Assembly (NCBI RefSeq): GCF_014203665.1
Contig: NZ_JACHJN010000004.1
Span: 372,001 to 436,000 of the forward strand
Length of the DNA: 64,000 bases
Reading direction: 5' to 3'
Source: Saccharothrix tamanrassetensis
GTDB lineage: Bacteria; Actinomycetota; Actinomycetes; Mycobacteriales; Pseudonocardiaceae
Made by a program: the position numbers and the translations under genes. The first letter of the stretch is position 1. Every line of letters starts with the position of its first letter. The notes under the pieces were generated by a model. It searched no databases, had not been told where the DNA came from, and was given only the letters and a program-made list of their open reading frames with translations. This document shows, piece by piece, positions 41,268 through 50,060 of this stretch.

Positions 41268-42634
41268 CGCTCGCCGACGAGGTCTGGGTGCTGCTGGAGG
41301 AGGCGCTCGCGGTCTACCGGGACAGCCCGCGCGCGGTGGCGTGGCTGCGCGGCCACCAGGCGCGGTTCGCCGAACCGGTCCGGGTGGCGGTGGCGGGTGC
41401 GCCGCGCACCGGGAAGTCGACCGTGGCCAGTGCGCTGATCGGCGAGGAGTTCGTGCCCACCGGCACGTTCACCTGGTACCGGGACGGGATGCGGCCCCGC
41501 GCCACGGTCGGCCCGCACGAGGTGCCGATCGCCCGACGGGACGGCCGGGCGTTCGTCGACGCGGTCGACGCCGACCGGGTCACCGTCGAGTGGCCTTCGC
41601 GGTCGCTGCGGGAGATGACGCTCATCGACACCCCGGCGGACGCGCCGGTCGAGCAGGTCTACGGCGAGGCGGACGCCGTGCTGTACCTGACCCGGCACGT
41701 GCACAGCACCGACCTGCGCTACCTGCGCACCGCGCACGACCACCCGGTGGCCCGTGCCGCCCCGGTGAACACCGTGCTGGCGCTGGCACGGGCGGACGAG
41801 ATCGGCGGCGGCCGGATCGACGCGCTGTCCTCGGCCAAGCAGATCGCCCGCCGCTACCGGCGTGAGGCGCAGGTGAAGCCGTTGTGCCAGAACGTGATCG
41901 CGGTCGCGGGCCTGCTCGCGGTGGCGGCCCGGACGCTGCGCGCGGAGGAGTTCGCCGCGCTGGCGTCGCTCGCGTCGCTGCCCCGGACCGAGCTGGAGGA
42001 CCACCTGCTGTCCGCCGACCGGTTCGTCGGCGAGGACTTCCCGATCCGGCTGGACCCGTCGGTGCGCCAGGGCCTGGTGGAGCGGTTCGGGATCTTCGGC
42101 GTGCGGCTGACCACGACGCTGATCCGGCAGGGCTTCGACACCCAGGTCAAGCTGACCGGGCAGCTGGTGCAGCGCAGCGGGCTGGGTGAGCTGCGCGACT
42201 CGATCGGCCTGTACTTCACCGGACGGCACGACGTGCTCAAGGCGCGTTCGGCGCTGTTGGGCCTGGATGTGGTGCTGCGCAACGAGCCCCGTTCCGGGTC
42301 GGTCGGCCTGGCGGTCGGCTTGGAGCGGATCCTGGCCACCGGGCACGACTTCCGGGAGCTGAGGCTGCTCGCCGCGTTGCAGGGCGGGCGCACGAAGCTG
42401 CCCGGCGAGCTGGACGCCGAGGCGTCCCGGCTGGTCGGCGGCCTGGGCACGAACCTCTTGGCACGCCTGGGAATGGAGTACGAGCCGACCGAGGGCGAGC
42501 TGCGGCACGTCGTGCTGGACACCCTGGGCAGGTGGCGCGAGCAGGCCGCGAACCCCGCGCTGGACCACGGTCAGCGGCGGGCGGCGTCCGTGGTGGTGCG
42601 CAGCTGCGAGGGGATGCTGGCCGGGCTCAGCTGA
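41264..42634 (+). CDS. iniC: IniC-like dynamin-family GTPase
   Basis: 456 residues from GTG 41264. The G1 motif is VAGAPRTGKSTVASALIG near residue 45; the G3 motif reads LIDTPADAP (DTPA rather than DTPG); the presumed G4 is LARADEIGGG. The rest is helical with no clear transmembrane paddle, as in mycobacterial IniC. It is translationally coupled to iniA, consistent with a hetero-oligomeric pair. The gene ends 8 bp inside the convergent LysR gene. Confidence 0.85.
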   Translation: MTLADEVWVLLEEALAVYRDSPRAVAWLRGHQARFAEPVRVAVAGAPRTGKSTVASALIGEEFVPTGTFTWYRDGMRPRATVGPHEVPIARRDGRAFVDAVDADRVTVEWPSRSLREMTLIDTPADAPVEQVYGEADAVLYLTRHVHSTDLRYLRTAHDHPVARAAPVNTVLALARADEIGGGRIDALSSAKQIARRYRREAQVKPLCQNVIAVAGLLAVAARTLRAEEFAALASLASLPRTELEDHLLSADRFVGEDFPIRLDPSVRQGLVERFGIFGVRLTTTLIRQGFDTQVKLTGQLVQRSGLGELRDSIGLYFTGRHDVLKARSALLGLDVVLRNEPRSGSVGLAVGLERILATGHDFRELRLLAALQGGRTKLPGELDAEASRLVGGLGTNLLARLGMEYEPTEGELRHVVLDTLGRWREQAANPALDHGQRRAASVVVRSCEGMLAGLS

Positions 42635-43442
42635 GCGCTTCGGCGACCACCCGGACGGCGGCCGAGGGCGTCCGGCGCGGGTCCGTGACCAGGAACAGCG
42701 TGCTGTCCGGCAGTTCCCGCACGCGCTCCAACGTGCCCGCGTCGAGCTGCTCGGCGACCGCGACGCGCGGCAGCACCGTCCAGCCCAGCCCCGCCACCAC
42801 GCACGACCGGACGGCCTCGATGCTGCCGAACCGGGTGATGCTGGGCGTCGCGGTCAGCTCGCGGACGAACCGGTCGGTGTAGGAGCAGCCCTCCTCCAGC
42901 AGGAAGTACCTCTCGTCCACCGGCACACCGGGCGCGGCGACCAGTTCGATCGGCTCCGCGGCGATGGCGTCGACCTTCAGGCCCGGTGCCATCAGCGCGT
43001 CCTCCAGCACCAGCGCCAGGTCCAGGCTGCCGGTGCGCACGCCCGCGATGGCGTCCCGCGTGCCGACCGGCGACAGGTGCACGGTGATGCCCGGCCGGCG
43101 CAGCGCCACGTCGGCGATCCGCTGCGGCAGCCGGTACGCGCACACCGACTCGGGCGCGCCGATCCGGACGTCGCCCTCGACGGCCGTGCCGCCCCGCACG
43201 GCGTCCCGCAGGCGCTGTTCGGCGGACAGCACCTCCCGCGCGTGCTCGACCGCCCGACGCCCCGCCTCGGTCAGCCGCGCGCCGCCGGGCAGCCGGTCGA
43301 ACAGCCGCGCCCCGAGGTGCCGTTCCAGGGCTTTGACCTGGCTGGTCACCGTCGACTGCACGAGGTGCAGCTCGGTCGCGGCGGCGGTGAAGCTGCCCGA
43401 GCGCGCGAGCACCAGCAGCGTGCGCAGGAGACGGGTGTCCAT
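42627..43442 (-). CDS. LysR family transcriptional regulator
   Basis: 271 residues from ATG 43442. N-terminal wHTH (MDTRLLRTLLVLARSGSFTAAATELHLVQSTVTSQVKALERHLGARLFDR) and C-terminal periplasmic-binding-like effector domain (IGAPESVCAYRLPQRIADVALRRPGITVHL). It is divergent from a PhzF-family gene 75 bp away and probably regulates it. A dyad GAATC-N4-GATTC lies in the gap (43476-43489). Confidence 0.9.
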   Translation of the reverse strand: MDTRLLRTLLVLARSGSFTAAATELHLVQSTVTSQVKALERHLGARLFDRLPGGARLTEAGRRAVEHAREVLSAEQRLRDAVRGGTAVEGDVRIGAPESVCAYRLPQRIADVALRRPGITVHLSPVGTRDAIAGVRTGSLDLALVLEDALMAPGLKVDAIAAEPIELVAAPGVPVDERYFLLEEGCSYTDRFVRELTATPSITRFGSIEAVRSCVVAGLGWTVLPRVAVAEQLDAGTLERVRELPDSTLFLVTDPRRTPSAAVRVVAEALS

Positions 43443-43467
43443 GCCATCGACAATACCGATCGGAAGC

Positions 43468-43489
43468 ATCCGAGAGAATCGTTGGATTC
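43468..43489. promoter_or_regulatory. Candidate LysR-binding dyad
   Basis: ATCC-N12-GGAT (43468-43487) overlaps a perfect GAATC-N4-GATTC (43476-43489) between the divergent LysR and PhzF genes. The size and position fit a LysR recognition site. Confidence 0.35.
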
Positions 43490-43517
43490 GATGGCCGGCG
43501 TGATGGAAGCTGACCTC

Positions 43518-44333
43518 ATGACAAACGTGCTTCGCTACACGGCCTTCTCGACCGACCCGGAGGGCGGCAACCCGGCGGGGGTCGTGCTCGACGCGACCGG
43601 CCTGAGCGACCGCGAGATGCTCGGGATCGCGGCCGAGGTGGGCTACTCCGAGACGGCGTTCGTCTTCCCGCACAGCGAGCCGGACTCGTTCCACGTCCGG
43701 TACTACAGCCCCGAGGTCGAAGTCCCGTTCTGCGGGCACGCCACGGTGGCCACGGCCGTCGCCATGGAGCACACCGGCACGCTCGCCTTCCACACCCCGG
43801 CGGGCAAGGTGGTGGTCGAGACCGACGGCGCCACCGCGACGCTGACCAGCGTGCCGACCTGGTCCGAGCCGGTGGGCGCGGAAGGCTTGGACACCGCTCT
43901 CGACGCCCTCGGCTGGGAACGGGACGAGCTGGACCCGCGCTACCCGGCGCACTGGGCGTTCGGTGGCGGGCGGCACCTCATGCTGGCGGCGAAGTCACGG
44001 GAGCGACTGGCAGACCTCGACTACGACTTCAACGGGCTGGGCGACCTGCTGCGCGCCAACGAGGCCATCACCGCGCACCTGTTCCACGAGCGCTCCGAGG
44101 ACGTGTTCGACGCCCGCGACCCGTTCCCGGTCGGCGGCGTCGTGGAGGACCCGGCCACCGGCGCGGCGGCTGCGGCGTTCGGCGGCTACCTGCGGACGAT
44201 CGGCCGGGTGCCGAGGCCGCGCACGCTCACCATCCACCAGGGCGACGACATGGGCCGACCCAGCGTGCTCAGCGTCGCTGTGCGGCCCGACCGGGACCGG
44301 GTGAGGGTGACGGGCGCGGCCGTGCGGCTCTAG
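43518..44333 (+). CDS. PhzF family isomerase/epimerase-like protein
   Basis: 271 residues from ATG 43518 (GGAAG upstream). PhzF fold: VLRYTAFSTDPEGGNPAGVVLDA, then YSETAFVFP (catalytic Glu), VEVPFCGHATVATA, and the second-domain FPVGGVVEDPATGAAAAAFGGYL. Members isomerise small aromatic or amino-acid-like substrates; PhzF itself acts in phenazine synthesis, but no phenazine genes are here. It is divergent from a LysR regulator and ends with a 4-bp convergent overlap with the deazaflavin reductase gene. Confidence 0.9.
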   Translation: MTNVLRYTAFSTDPEGGNPAGVVLDATGLSDREMLGIAAEVGYSETAFVFPHSEPDSFHVRYYSPEVEVPFCGHATVATAVAMEHTGTLAFHTPAGKVVVETDGATATLTSVPTWSEPVGAEGLDTALDALGWERDELDPRYPAHWAFGGGRHLMLAAKSRERLADLDYDFNGLGDLLRANEAITAHLFHERSEDVFDARDPFPVGGVVEDPATGAAAAAFGGYLRTIGRVPRPRTLTIHQGDDMGRPSVLSVAVRPDRDRVRVTGAAVRL

Positions 44334-44755
44334 GCCTTGTCGAGCACCACGACGGGGATCTCCCGGTCGGTCTTGCGCTGGTACCCGTCGTAGTCCGGCC
44401 ACACCTCGTTCATCAGCTTCCACAGCTTGGCGCGCTCGTCACCGGAGGCCGTGCGGGCCGTGGCCGTGAACTCCTCGGACCCGACCCGCACCTGCACGGT
44501 CGGGTTCGCGACCAGGTTCTTGTACCAGGCCGGGTGGTCCGACGAGCCGCCGTTGGACGCCACGACCACGTACGCGTCGCCGTGGGGCTGGTAGATCAAC
44601 GCGGTCCGGCGCGGTTGCCCGGACTTGCGGCCGATCGTCGTGAGCAGCAGCGTGTAGACGCCGGAGCGCCACTCGTGCCCCTTCTCGCCATCGGACTCGA
44701 TGTAGTTGCGGATGTGCTTGTTCACCCAGCCGACGGGACTGTCAACTACAGACAT
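44330..44755 (-). CDS. Deazaflavin (F420)-dependent nitroreductase family (Ddn-like) protein
   Basis: 141 residues. Ddn-type split-barrel fold: VYTLLLTTIGRKSGQPRRTALIYQPHGDAYVVVASNGGSSDHPAWYKNLVANPTVQVRVG followed by RAKLWKLMNEVWPDYDGYQRKT. The GRKSGQPRRT and HPAWYKNL motifs bind the F420 cofactor in the family. It reduces quinones or nitro compounds. Monocistronic. Confidence 0.9.
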   Translation of the reverse strand: MSVVDSPVGWVNKHIRNYIESDGEKGHEWRSGVYTLLLTTIGRKSGQPRRTALIYQPHGDAYVVVASNGGSSDHPAWYKNLVANPTVQVRVGSEEFTATARTASGDERAKLWKLMNEVWPDYDGYQRKTDREIPVVVLDKA

Positions 44756-45096
44756 GGTCCCGACGCTACCGAGAACGCGGCGAGGCCGCCGGTCGCTACT
44801 CCGCAGTCACGACCGGCGGCCCGCAACGGGGTGGGGACGTCCGCCTCGCACCCCCTCGGCTCGTCTCCGGCTCCCCGGCGCATCCCGGCACATCCGCCCG
44901 CGTAAACGGTGTTCGGGTCGCTCGGCCACGCCTGCGTTGGGGCGTGGTGTGGGACGGGACGGCCACAGCTGCGTGGTCTCCACGCTCAGTAGATCTGGCT
45001 GGCGCGCATCTCTTCCTCTCCACTTCACGGGGACTTCGCCAACTATGGCGGCCGTGAGGGGTGGCGGCTCATTCAAAAGGGGGATAGAAGAGCGTT
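44756..45096. other. Intergenic region, no gene seen
   Basis: Divergent promoter region between the Ddn-like and LysR genes. Short ORFs here have poor codon patterns. No convincing operator or RNA element was identified. Confidence 0.4.
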
Positions 45097-46086
45097 ATGC
45101 CCGAGCTTGAACTCCGCCACCTCCGCGCGGTGTGCGCGATCGCCGAAGAAGGCAGCCTCACCAAGGCAGCGATCAGGCTCGGCCTGACGCAACCCGCGAT
45201 GAGCGCCCAGCTGCGGACGGTCGAACGCATCGTGGGCGGACAGCTGTTCGACCGCACTCCGGGCGGCAGTGTCCCCACCGACCTGGGCAAACAGGTCGTC
45301 GGCACGGCCCGGCTGGTGCTCGACGAAGTGGAACAACTGGTCAGCCTGGCCAAGGAGAGGACCCGCGACGGAACACCCGGACCGCTGATCGTCGGCGGTG
45401 TGCCCACCCTGTTCTTCGGCCACTTCGTGGAGGAGCTGCGCCGCAACATCCCCTGCTCGGAGGTCCGCACCGAGATCATGCCGGGCGGCTCGGACCTGCT
45501 GGAACTGCTGGTCAACGGCCAGGTGCACCTCGGCGTGCTGGACCGGTTCGAGGGCATGGAGCGACGCGAGCTGCGCGGCCTGGAGATCCGCAGGCTGATC
45601 AGCGAGCCGCAGTTCGTGGCCCTCCCGGACTGGGATCCGCTGGGCGAGCAGGAGGAGGTCGAGCTGGGTCAGCTGGCGGACCGGGACTGGGTGTCCCCGC
45701 CGGATGAGCTGGTCGGCAACCGCCTGCAGATCTTCACGGTGTGCGCCGAGGCGGGCTTCACGCCGCGCCTGACGCACCACGTCAACGAGGCTTCCACGGC
45801 CCGCGGCCTGGTCGCCAACGGCGCGGTGTCGTTCGCCCTGCCGCAGTCCCGCAGCGGGGACGGCATCGTCATCCGACCACTCCGCGGGGCGCCGCTGATG
45901 GTCGACCTGATGCTGGCCACCAGGCGGGAGGGGCCGGCGGCGGGCCGGGCGCACGACGTGTTCGCCTGCGCGGCCCGCGCCTACCGGGCGGCGCTGCCCC
46001 GCAACCCCGGCTACGCCAAGTGGTGGCAGGAGAATCCGCAGCTCCACCCGGAAATCGACGCCGCGCTGATCCTGGGCGGCGACTGA
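45097..46086 (+). CDS. LysR family transcriptional regulator
   Basis: 329 residues. wHTH MPELELRHLRAVCAIAEEGSLTKAAIRLGLTQPAMSAQLRTVERIVGGQLFDR and a substrate-binding-like domain (LIVGGVPTLFFGHFVEELRRNIPCSEVRTEIM). Unusual in having no divergent target gene adjacent; it may act elsewhere. The 3' end carries 12-bp CGACTGAACCAG repeats spanning the stop codon, followed by a strong terminator. Confidence 0.88.
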   Translation: MPELELRHLRAVCAIAEEGSLTKAAIRLGLTQPAMSAQLRTVERIVGGQLFDRTPGGSVPTDLGKQVVGTARLVLDEVEQLVSLAKERTRDGTPGPLIVGGVPTLFFGHFVEELRRNIPCSEVRTEIMPGGSDLLELLVNGQVHLGVLDRFEGMERRELRGLEIRRLISEPQFVALPDWDPLGEQEEVELGQLADRDWVSPPDELVGNRLQIFTVCAEAGFTPRLTHHVNEASTARGLVANGAVSFALPQSRSGDGIVIRPLRGAPLMVDLMLATRREGPAAGRAHDVFACAARAYRAALPRNPGYAKWWQENPQLHPEIDAALILGGD

Positions 46087-46112
46087 ACCAGCGACTGAAC
46101 CAGCGACTGAAA
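46080..46112 (+). repeat. 12-bp direct repeat spanning a stop codon
   Basis: CGACTGAACCAG at 46080-46091 and 46092-46103, and CGACTGAAA from 46104. The TGA within the first unit is the stop of the LysR gene, so the duplication also duplicates the stop context. Confidence 0.7.
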
Positions 46113-46157
46113 CCGCCGGCTGAAACCGGCGACCGGAACCCGACACGTCCGGCACGG

Positions 46158-46200
46158 GAAACTCCGAGGTCCGCTTTTCCGGGACCTCGGAGTTTCTTTT
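46158..46200 (+). terminator. Strong intrinsic terminator
   Basis: Perfect 15-bp stem GAAACTCCGAGGTCC (46158-46172) pairing with 46182-46196, 9-nt loop, followed by TTTT. It ends the LysR transcript. Confidence 0.9.
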
Positions 46201-46511
46201 CGCGGGCCGGTCCACCGTGAGTTCTCGTGGCACAGGGCCGGAGTTCGAAGCGCTGAACCCGTGGCCCATCGGTGGTGGACGACCGCACGGCGGCGAGCGC
46301 GAAGCCGGCCGAGCGGCCGGTCAGGACGCCCGCACCGTGCGACGCGCCGAGGAAGTGTGACACCTCACGGCCGGACATCCGATCTGTATCGGTACAAACA
46401 GATCCGACTCAGGGTTGGGCACCCCCTAGAAGTACACAGAGGCCCGATCTCTCGTGTGACAGGCAACCGAACGAGACATGAATTCGGTGTGCGCTGCGCC
46501 AGAATGGAGTC
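46201..46511. other. Intergenic promoter region of the cyclotransferase gene
   Basis: No gene seen. A dyad GATCTGT-N10-ACAGATC lies at 46381-46404, and the stretch 46380-46500 is AT-richer than its surroundings, compatible with a promoter for the downstream gene. Confidence 0.4.
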
Positions 46512-47573
46512 ATGACGGAGCCGTTCACGGACGATACCCACCCGGCCGAGCCCTACCCGGGCGCTCGGCCGGGACACTGCTTCGTGCACCTCGACGGCGC
46601 GGGCTGGCCGGTCACCCCGGACCCCGCGGCCGACTCCGGGTGGCGGGTCGCGCCCGACGGCCGAGATCTCGACGACTGGCTCGCCGACCACGGTGAGCCA
46701 CCCCTGGCGGGCCGGATGCCGGTGCTCGCCTACGGCTCCAACGCCAATCCCGCCAAGGTCACCTGGCTGCGCGAAGAGCTGGGCCTGACCGGACCCGCCG
46801 TGGTGCTCCGGGCCCGCTGCGAAGGACTCGCCGCGGTGTGGGCGGCCGGGCTGCGCGCCAAGGACGGGCAGCGCCCGGCGACCCTGGCCGCCGCGCCCGG
46901 CGTCGAGGAGGAGCACGCGGTGTGGTTCGCCACCGCCGAGCAGCTCCGGGTGCTGGACCGCTGCGAGGGCCGCGGCCTGCGCTACCGGCTGGTCCGCGTG
47001 CACACCGGCCGGGTGACCCTGTTCGACGGCGGCGTGGTCGACTCCGTGCTGGCCTACACCGGGGCGGGCCAGCGGAGGATGCCCCTGCTGGCCGCCGGCA
47101 GGCCGGTGCGCTGCGCCGACGTCGACCAGCGCGGCGCGCGCACCCTGGGCGGACGCCCGGCGGAGAGCGACGGCCTGGACGTGACCCCCGTGCACGGCGA
47201 CCCGTCGGCGGACGACTGGCCGGACCGCCTGTTCGTCTACGGCACCCTCCAGCCCGGCCTGCGGGCGTGGCACCTGGTGTCGCCGTTCGTGACCGGCGAG
47301 CCGGAGCCCGCGAGGCTGCCCGGCACCCTGCACGACACCGGCCGGGGCTACCCGGCGCTGCGCCCCGGCGACGGTCCCGGCGTGCCCGGCCACGTGCTGC
47401 GGCTGGAGTCGCCGGAGGACGCCCTGCCCGTGCTGGACGAGTACGAGGGCGACGAGTACCGGCGGATCCGGGTGACCCTGCCGGACGGCCAGGTGTGCTG
47501 GACCTACCTGTGGACCGTCGGGGTGCACGACATGCCGGTGCTCGCGGACGGTTGGGTCGAAAACCGTCCGTGA
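46512..47573 (+). CDS. Protein with two gamma-glutamylcyclotransferase-like domains
   Basis: 353 residues. Two GGCT-like domains: PVLAYGSNANPAKVTWLREELG (about residues 70-210, YGSN motif) and RLFVYGTLQPGLRAWHLV (about 240-345, YGTL motif) with the family acidic LDEYEGDEYRRIRV. GGCT domains cyclise gamma-glutamyl amines to 5-oxoproline; the duplicated arrangement is unusual and may give two active sites or one regulatory copy. Cytoplasmic, monocistronic. Confidence 0.85.
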   Translation: MTEPFTDDTHPAEPYPGARPGHCFVHLDGAGWPVTPDPAADSGWRVAPDGRDLDDWLADHGEPPLAGRMPVLAYGSNANPAKVTWLREELGLTGPAVVLRARCEGLAAVWAAGLRAKDGQRPATLAAAPGVEEEHAVWFATAEQLRVLDRCEGRGLRYRLVRVHTGRVTLFDGGVVDSVLAYTGAGQRRMPLLAAGRPVRCADVDQRGARTLGGRPAESDGLDVTPVHGDPSADDWPDRLFVYGTLQPGLRAWHLVSPFVTGEPEPARLPGTLHDTGRGYPALRPGDGPGVPGHVLRLESPEDALPVLDEYEGDEYRRIRVTLPDGQVCWTYLWTVGVHDMPVLADGWVENRP

Positions 47574-47665
47574 TGCGCCCGATGCGGTGATTTTCTTGCC
47601 AACCGACCCAACCGTCCGCCGGTTGGGTACGTCCTCCTGGTAGGCCCACGACCCAGGAGGTGGAC

Positions 47666-48274
47666 ATGAGGCGACTCGTCGTGTGCGGCGCCCTGATGGT
47701 GCTCACCGCGTGCGGAAGCCCTCAGCAGGCGTCCCAGCAGCAGACACTTCCGACCGGCACAACACCCACCACCACCACCACCACTGGCAGCAGTTCCCCC
47801 GCCGCACCGGTCCCGCCCGCGCAGACCACGCCGTCCACGCCGGCGGCCCCGGCTTCCACCAGGTGCACGGCGGCCGGCCTGACCGGCAAGGTCGAGCCGA
47901 CCGAAGCCGGCGCGGGCAACCGCTACGGCAGGTTCGTCGTGACCAACACCGGCCCGGCCGAGTGCACGATCAACGGCTACAGCGGGTTCCAGCTGCTCGA
48001 CGCGAACGGCCAACCGGTGCCCACGAACCTGGTGCGCACGCAGGACCCCGGCCCGTCCCCGATCACGCTGGCCCCCGGCGCGTCGGCGGCGGCCAAGCTG
48101 CACTGGAGCGTCGTGCCGGCCGGTGACGAGCCGGTGGACCAGCCGTGCCGGCCGGACGCGGCGAACGCCGCCGCCATCCCGCCGGACGAGACCCGGCCGA
48201 TGAGCCTCGCGTGGGGCCTGGGCCCGGTGTGCGCCGGCGGGAAGATCGAGATCAGCGCGTTCTACGCTGCATAG
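47666..48274 (+). CDS. DUF4232-like secreted lipoprotein
   Basis: 202 residues from ATG 47666 (AGGAGG five bases upstream). Lipoprotein signal with lipobox VLTACGS, then a Thr/Ser/Pro linker and a beta-sandwich domain typical of DUF4232: CTAAGLTGKVEPTEAGAGNRYGRFVVTNTGPAECTINGYSGFQLLDANGQPV.. ITLAPGASAAAKLHW. Function unknown; such lipoproteins are common on actinomycete surfaces. Followed immediately by an alpha/beta hydrolase on the same strand. Confidence 0.85.
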   Translation: MRRLVVCGALMVLTACGSPQQASQQQTLPTGTTPTTTTTTGSSSPAAPVPPAQTTPSTPAAPASTRCTAAGLTGKVEPTEAGAGNRYGRFVVTNTGPAECTINGYSGFQLLDANGQPVPTNLVRTQDPGPSPITLAPGASAAAKLHWSVVPAGDEPVDQPCRPDAANAAAIPPDETRPMSLAWGLGPVCAGGKIEISAFYAA

Positions 48275-49060
48275 GTGATCGAGTCGAACGTCCCCGGCCA
48301 CGCCGGGGAACTCGTGGTGCGGACCTGGCCGAACCTGGACGCCGACTGGCTGGCGGTCCTGGTGCACGGGTACGGCGAGCACGGCGGGCGATATGGGCAC
48401 GTGGCGGACCGGCTGGTGGCGGCGGGCGCGCTGGTGGTCGCCCCGGACCACGTGGGCCACGGCGGCTCGGACGGCGAACGCGCCCTGATCACGTCCTTCG
48501 ACGGCGTGGTGGAGGACCTCGGCGCGGCCGTCAGCTCGGCGGCGACCGACCTGCCCACCGTCCTGGTCGGCCACTCGGTGGGCGGCCTGGTCGCGACCCG
48601 CTACGCCCAGCTGCACCCGGTCTCCGCACTGGTCCTGTCCGCGCCGGTGCTCGGCACCTGGCAGGGCCTGGACGCGCTGGCGATGGACGAGATCCCGGAC
48701 GCCCCCATCGACCCGGAGTCGCTGTCCCGCGACCCGGAGGTCGGCAAGCAGTACGCCGCCGACCCGCTGGTCTGGCACGGGCCGTTCAAGCGGCCCACGC
48801 TGGAGTCGCTGGAACGGGCCCTGGACGAGGTCAACTACGGCCCGACGCTGGAGAAGCTGCCGACCCTGTGGCTGCACGGCGACGCGGACACCCTGGTGCC
48901 GTTGGCCGACACCAGGACCGGCACGGACCGCATCCGCGGCCTGCTGTTCGAGGAACGCGTGTATCCCGGCGCACGGCACGAGGTCTTCAACGAGACCAAC
49001 CGCGACGAGGTCCTGTCCGACGTGGTGGCGTTCGTGCGGCGGGTGCTCGACCTGCCGTAG
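48275..49060 (+). CDS. Alpha/beta hydrolase (monoacylglycerol lipase-like)
   Basis: 261 residues from GTG 48275, the base after the lipoprotein stop codon. LAVLVHGYGEHGGRYGHVADRL and APDHVGHGGSDG match serine-aminopeptidase/MGL proteins; nucleophile GHSVGG, acid in LWLHGDADTLVP, His in GARHEVFNE. Probably a cytoplasmic lipase or esterase on monoglycerides. Likely in one transcript with the lipoprotein gene. Confidence 0.9.
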   Translation: MIESNVPGHAGELVVRTWPNLDADWLAVLVHGYGEHGGRYGHVADRLVAAGALVVAPDHVGHGGSDGERALITSFDGVVEDLGAAVSSAATDLPTVLVGHSVGGLVATRYAQLHPVSALVLSAPVLGTWQGLDALAMDEIPDAPIDPESLSRDPEVGKQYAADPLVWHGPFKRPTLESLERALDEVNYGPTLEKLPTLWLHGDADTLVPLADTRTGTDRIRGLLFEERVYPGARHEVFNETNRDEVLSDVVAFVRRVLDLP

Positions 49061-49103
49061 CCCTCCAGCTCTCCGCACCGGCACCCGATTCATCCGATCG
49101 GGG

Positions 49104-49133
49104 TGTGCGCGCACCCTTTGTCGCGCGCGCACA
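49104..49133. promoter_or_regulatory. Inverted repeat before an XRE-DUF5753 gene
   Basis: TGTGCGCGC (49104-49112) and GCGCGCACA (49125-49133) form a 9-bp-arm dyad with a 12-bp gap, about 20 bp before the ATG. Likely the regulator's own operator. Confidence 0.45.
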
Positions 49134-49151
49134 ACGTGGAACGCTGGTCCC

Positions 49152-49997
49152 ATGCCGAGGAAGGCCGCCGGGCCTCACGAACGTGCCCTCGGCGCGGAGT
49201 TGCGCGCCCTCAGGCAGGCCACCGGGCCCAAGCTCACCGTGACCGCCGCGGCTTCGCGGCTCGGGTGGAGCAAGTCGATGCTCTCCAACCTGGAGAACGG
49301 CAAGCGGAAGACCTCCGCGCACGAGGTCGCGGCGCTGCTGGACCTCTACGGGATCACCGGGGACCGACGGGATCGCCTGGTCGAACGCGCCGAGGGCGGC
49401 CGTGGGCCTGGCCTGTGGGAGCGGAACCTGCCCGGCGTGCCGCCGGAGACGAACACGTTGGCGGGCTACGAGAACGAAGCGGTCCGGTTGCTGTGCTGGG
49501 AGCCGCTGCTGGTCCCCGACCTGCTCCGGACCGTGGACTACACCCGTGCGTTCCTGACCGCCGGCGGCGTGGACCCGCGGGACGTCGAGCCCCGGCTGAT
49601 GGCCCTGCTGCGGCGGCAGCAGGTGCTGCGCGGCGACGTCGAGTACGTGGCGCTGGTCGGTGAAGCCGCGCTCCACACGGCGGTCGGCGGCCGAAGGGTG
49701 ATGGCGGAGCAGTGGCGGGACGTGCTGCGGACCGCCGGGCTGCCCAACGTGCGCATCGGGATCGTGCCGTCCACCGCCGTGCACCCGGGCATGACCGGGC
49801 CGTTCCTGCTGGTGGAATTCCCGGTGGCCGAGCCGATCGCGCACGTCGGGCTCCAGCGCTCCGCCGTCTTCCTCGAACGCGGTGACGTGGCGCCCTACGT
49901 GACGACGGCCGCGAGGGTGGCGGCCGTCGCACTGGGTGCGACCGAGTCCCTCCGGCTCGTCACGGCCCGAGCGGACGAGCTGGAGGGCGGGACCTGA
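49152..49997 (+). CDS. XRE-type regulator with DUF5753 domain, no DUF397 partner
   Basis: 281 residues. HTH RALGAELRALRQATGPKLTVTAAASRLGWSKSMLSNLENGKRKTSAHEV, then DUF5753 (YENEAVRLLCWEPLLVPDLLRTVDYTRAFL; VRIGIVPSTAVHPGMTGPFLLVEFP). Unlike the copy at 17175, no DUF397 gene is adjacent, so it is an orphan or acts with a distant partner. An inverted repeat lies immediately before its start. Confidence 0.88.
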   Translation: MPRKAAGPHERALGAELRALRQATGPKLTVTAAASRLGWSKSMLSNLENGKRKTSAHEVAALLDLYGITGDRRDRLVERAEGGRGPGLWERNLPGVPPETNTLAGYENEAVRLLCWEPLLVPDLLRTVDYTRAFLTAGGVDPRDVEPRLMALLRRQQVLRGDVEYVALVGEAALHTAVGGRRVMAEQWRDVLRTAGLPNVRIGIVPSTAVHPGMTGPFLLVEFPVAEPIAHVGLQRSAVFLERGDVAPYVTTAARVAAVALGATESLRLVTARADELEGGT

Positions 49998-50060
49998 GGT
50001 GGCGCATGAGGTGGCGCAGGGCGAGCGGGTCCGGTTCGACGCCGAGCCCGCGCCGGCCGG

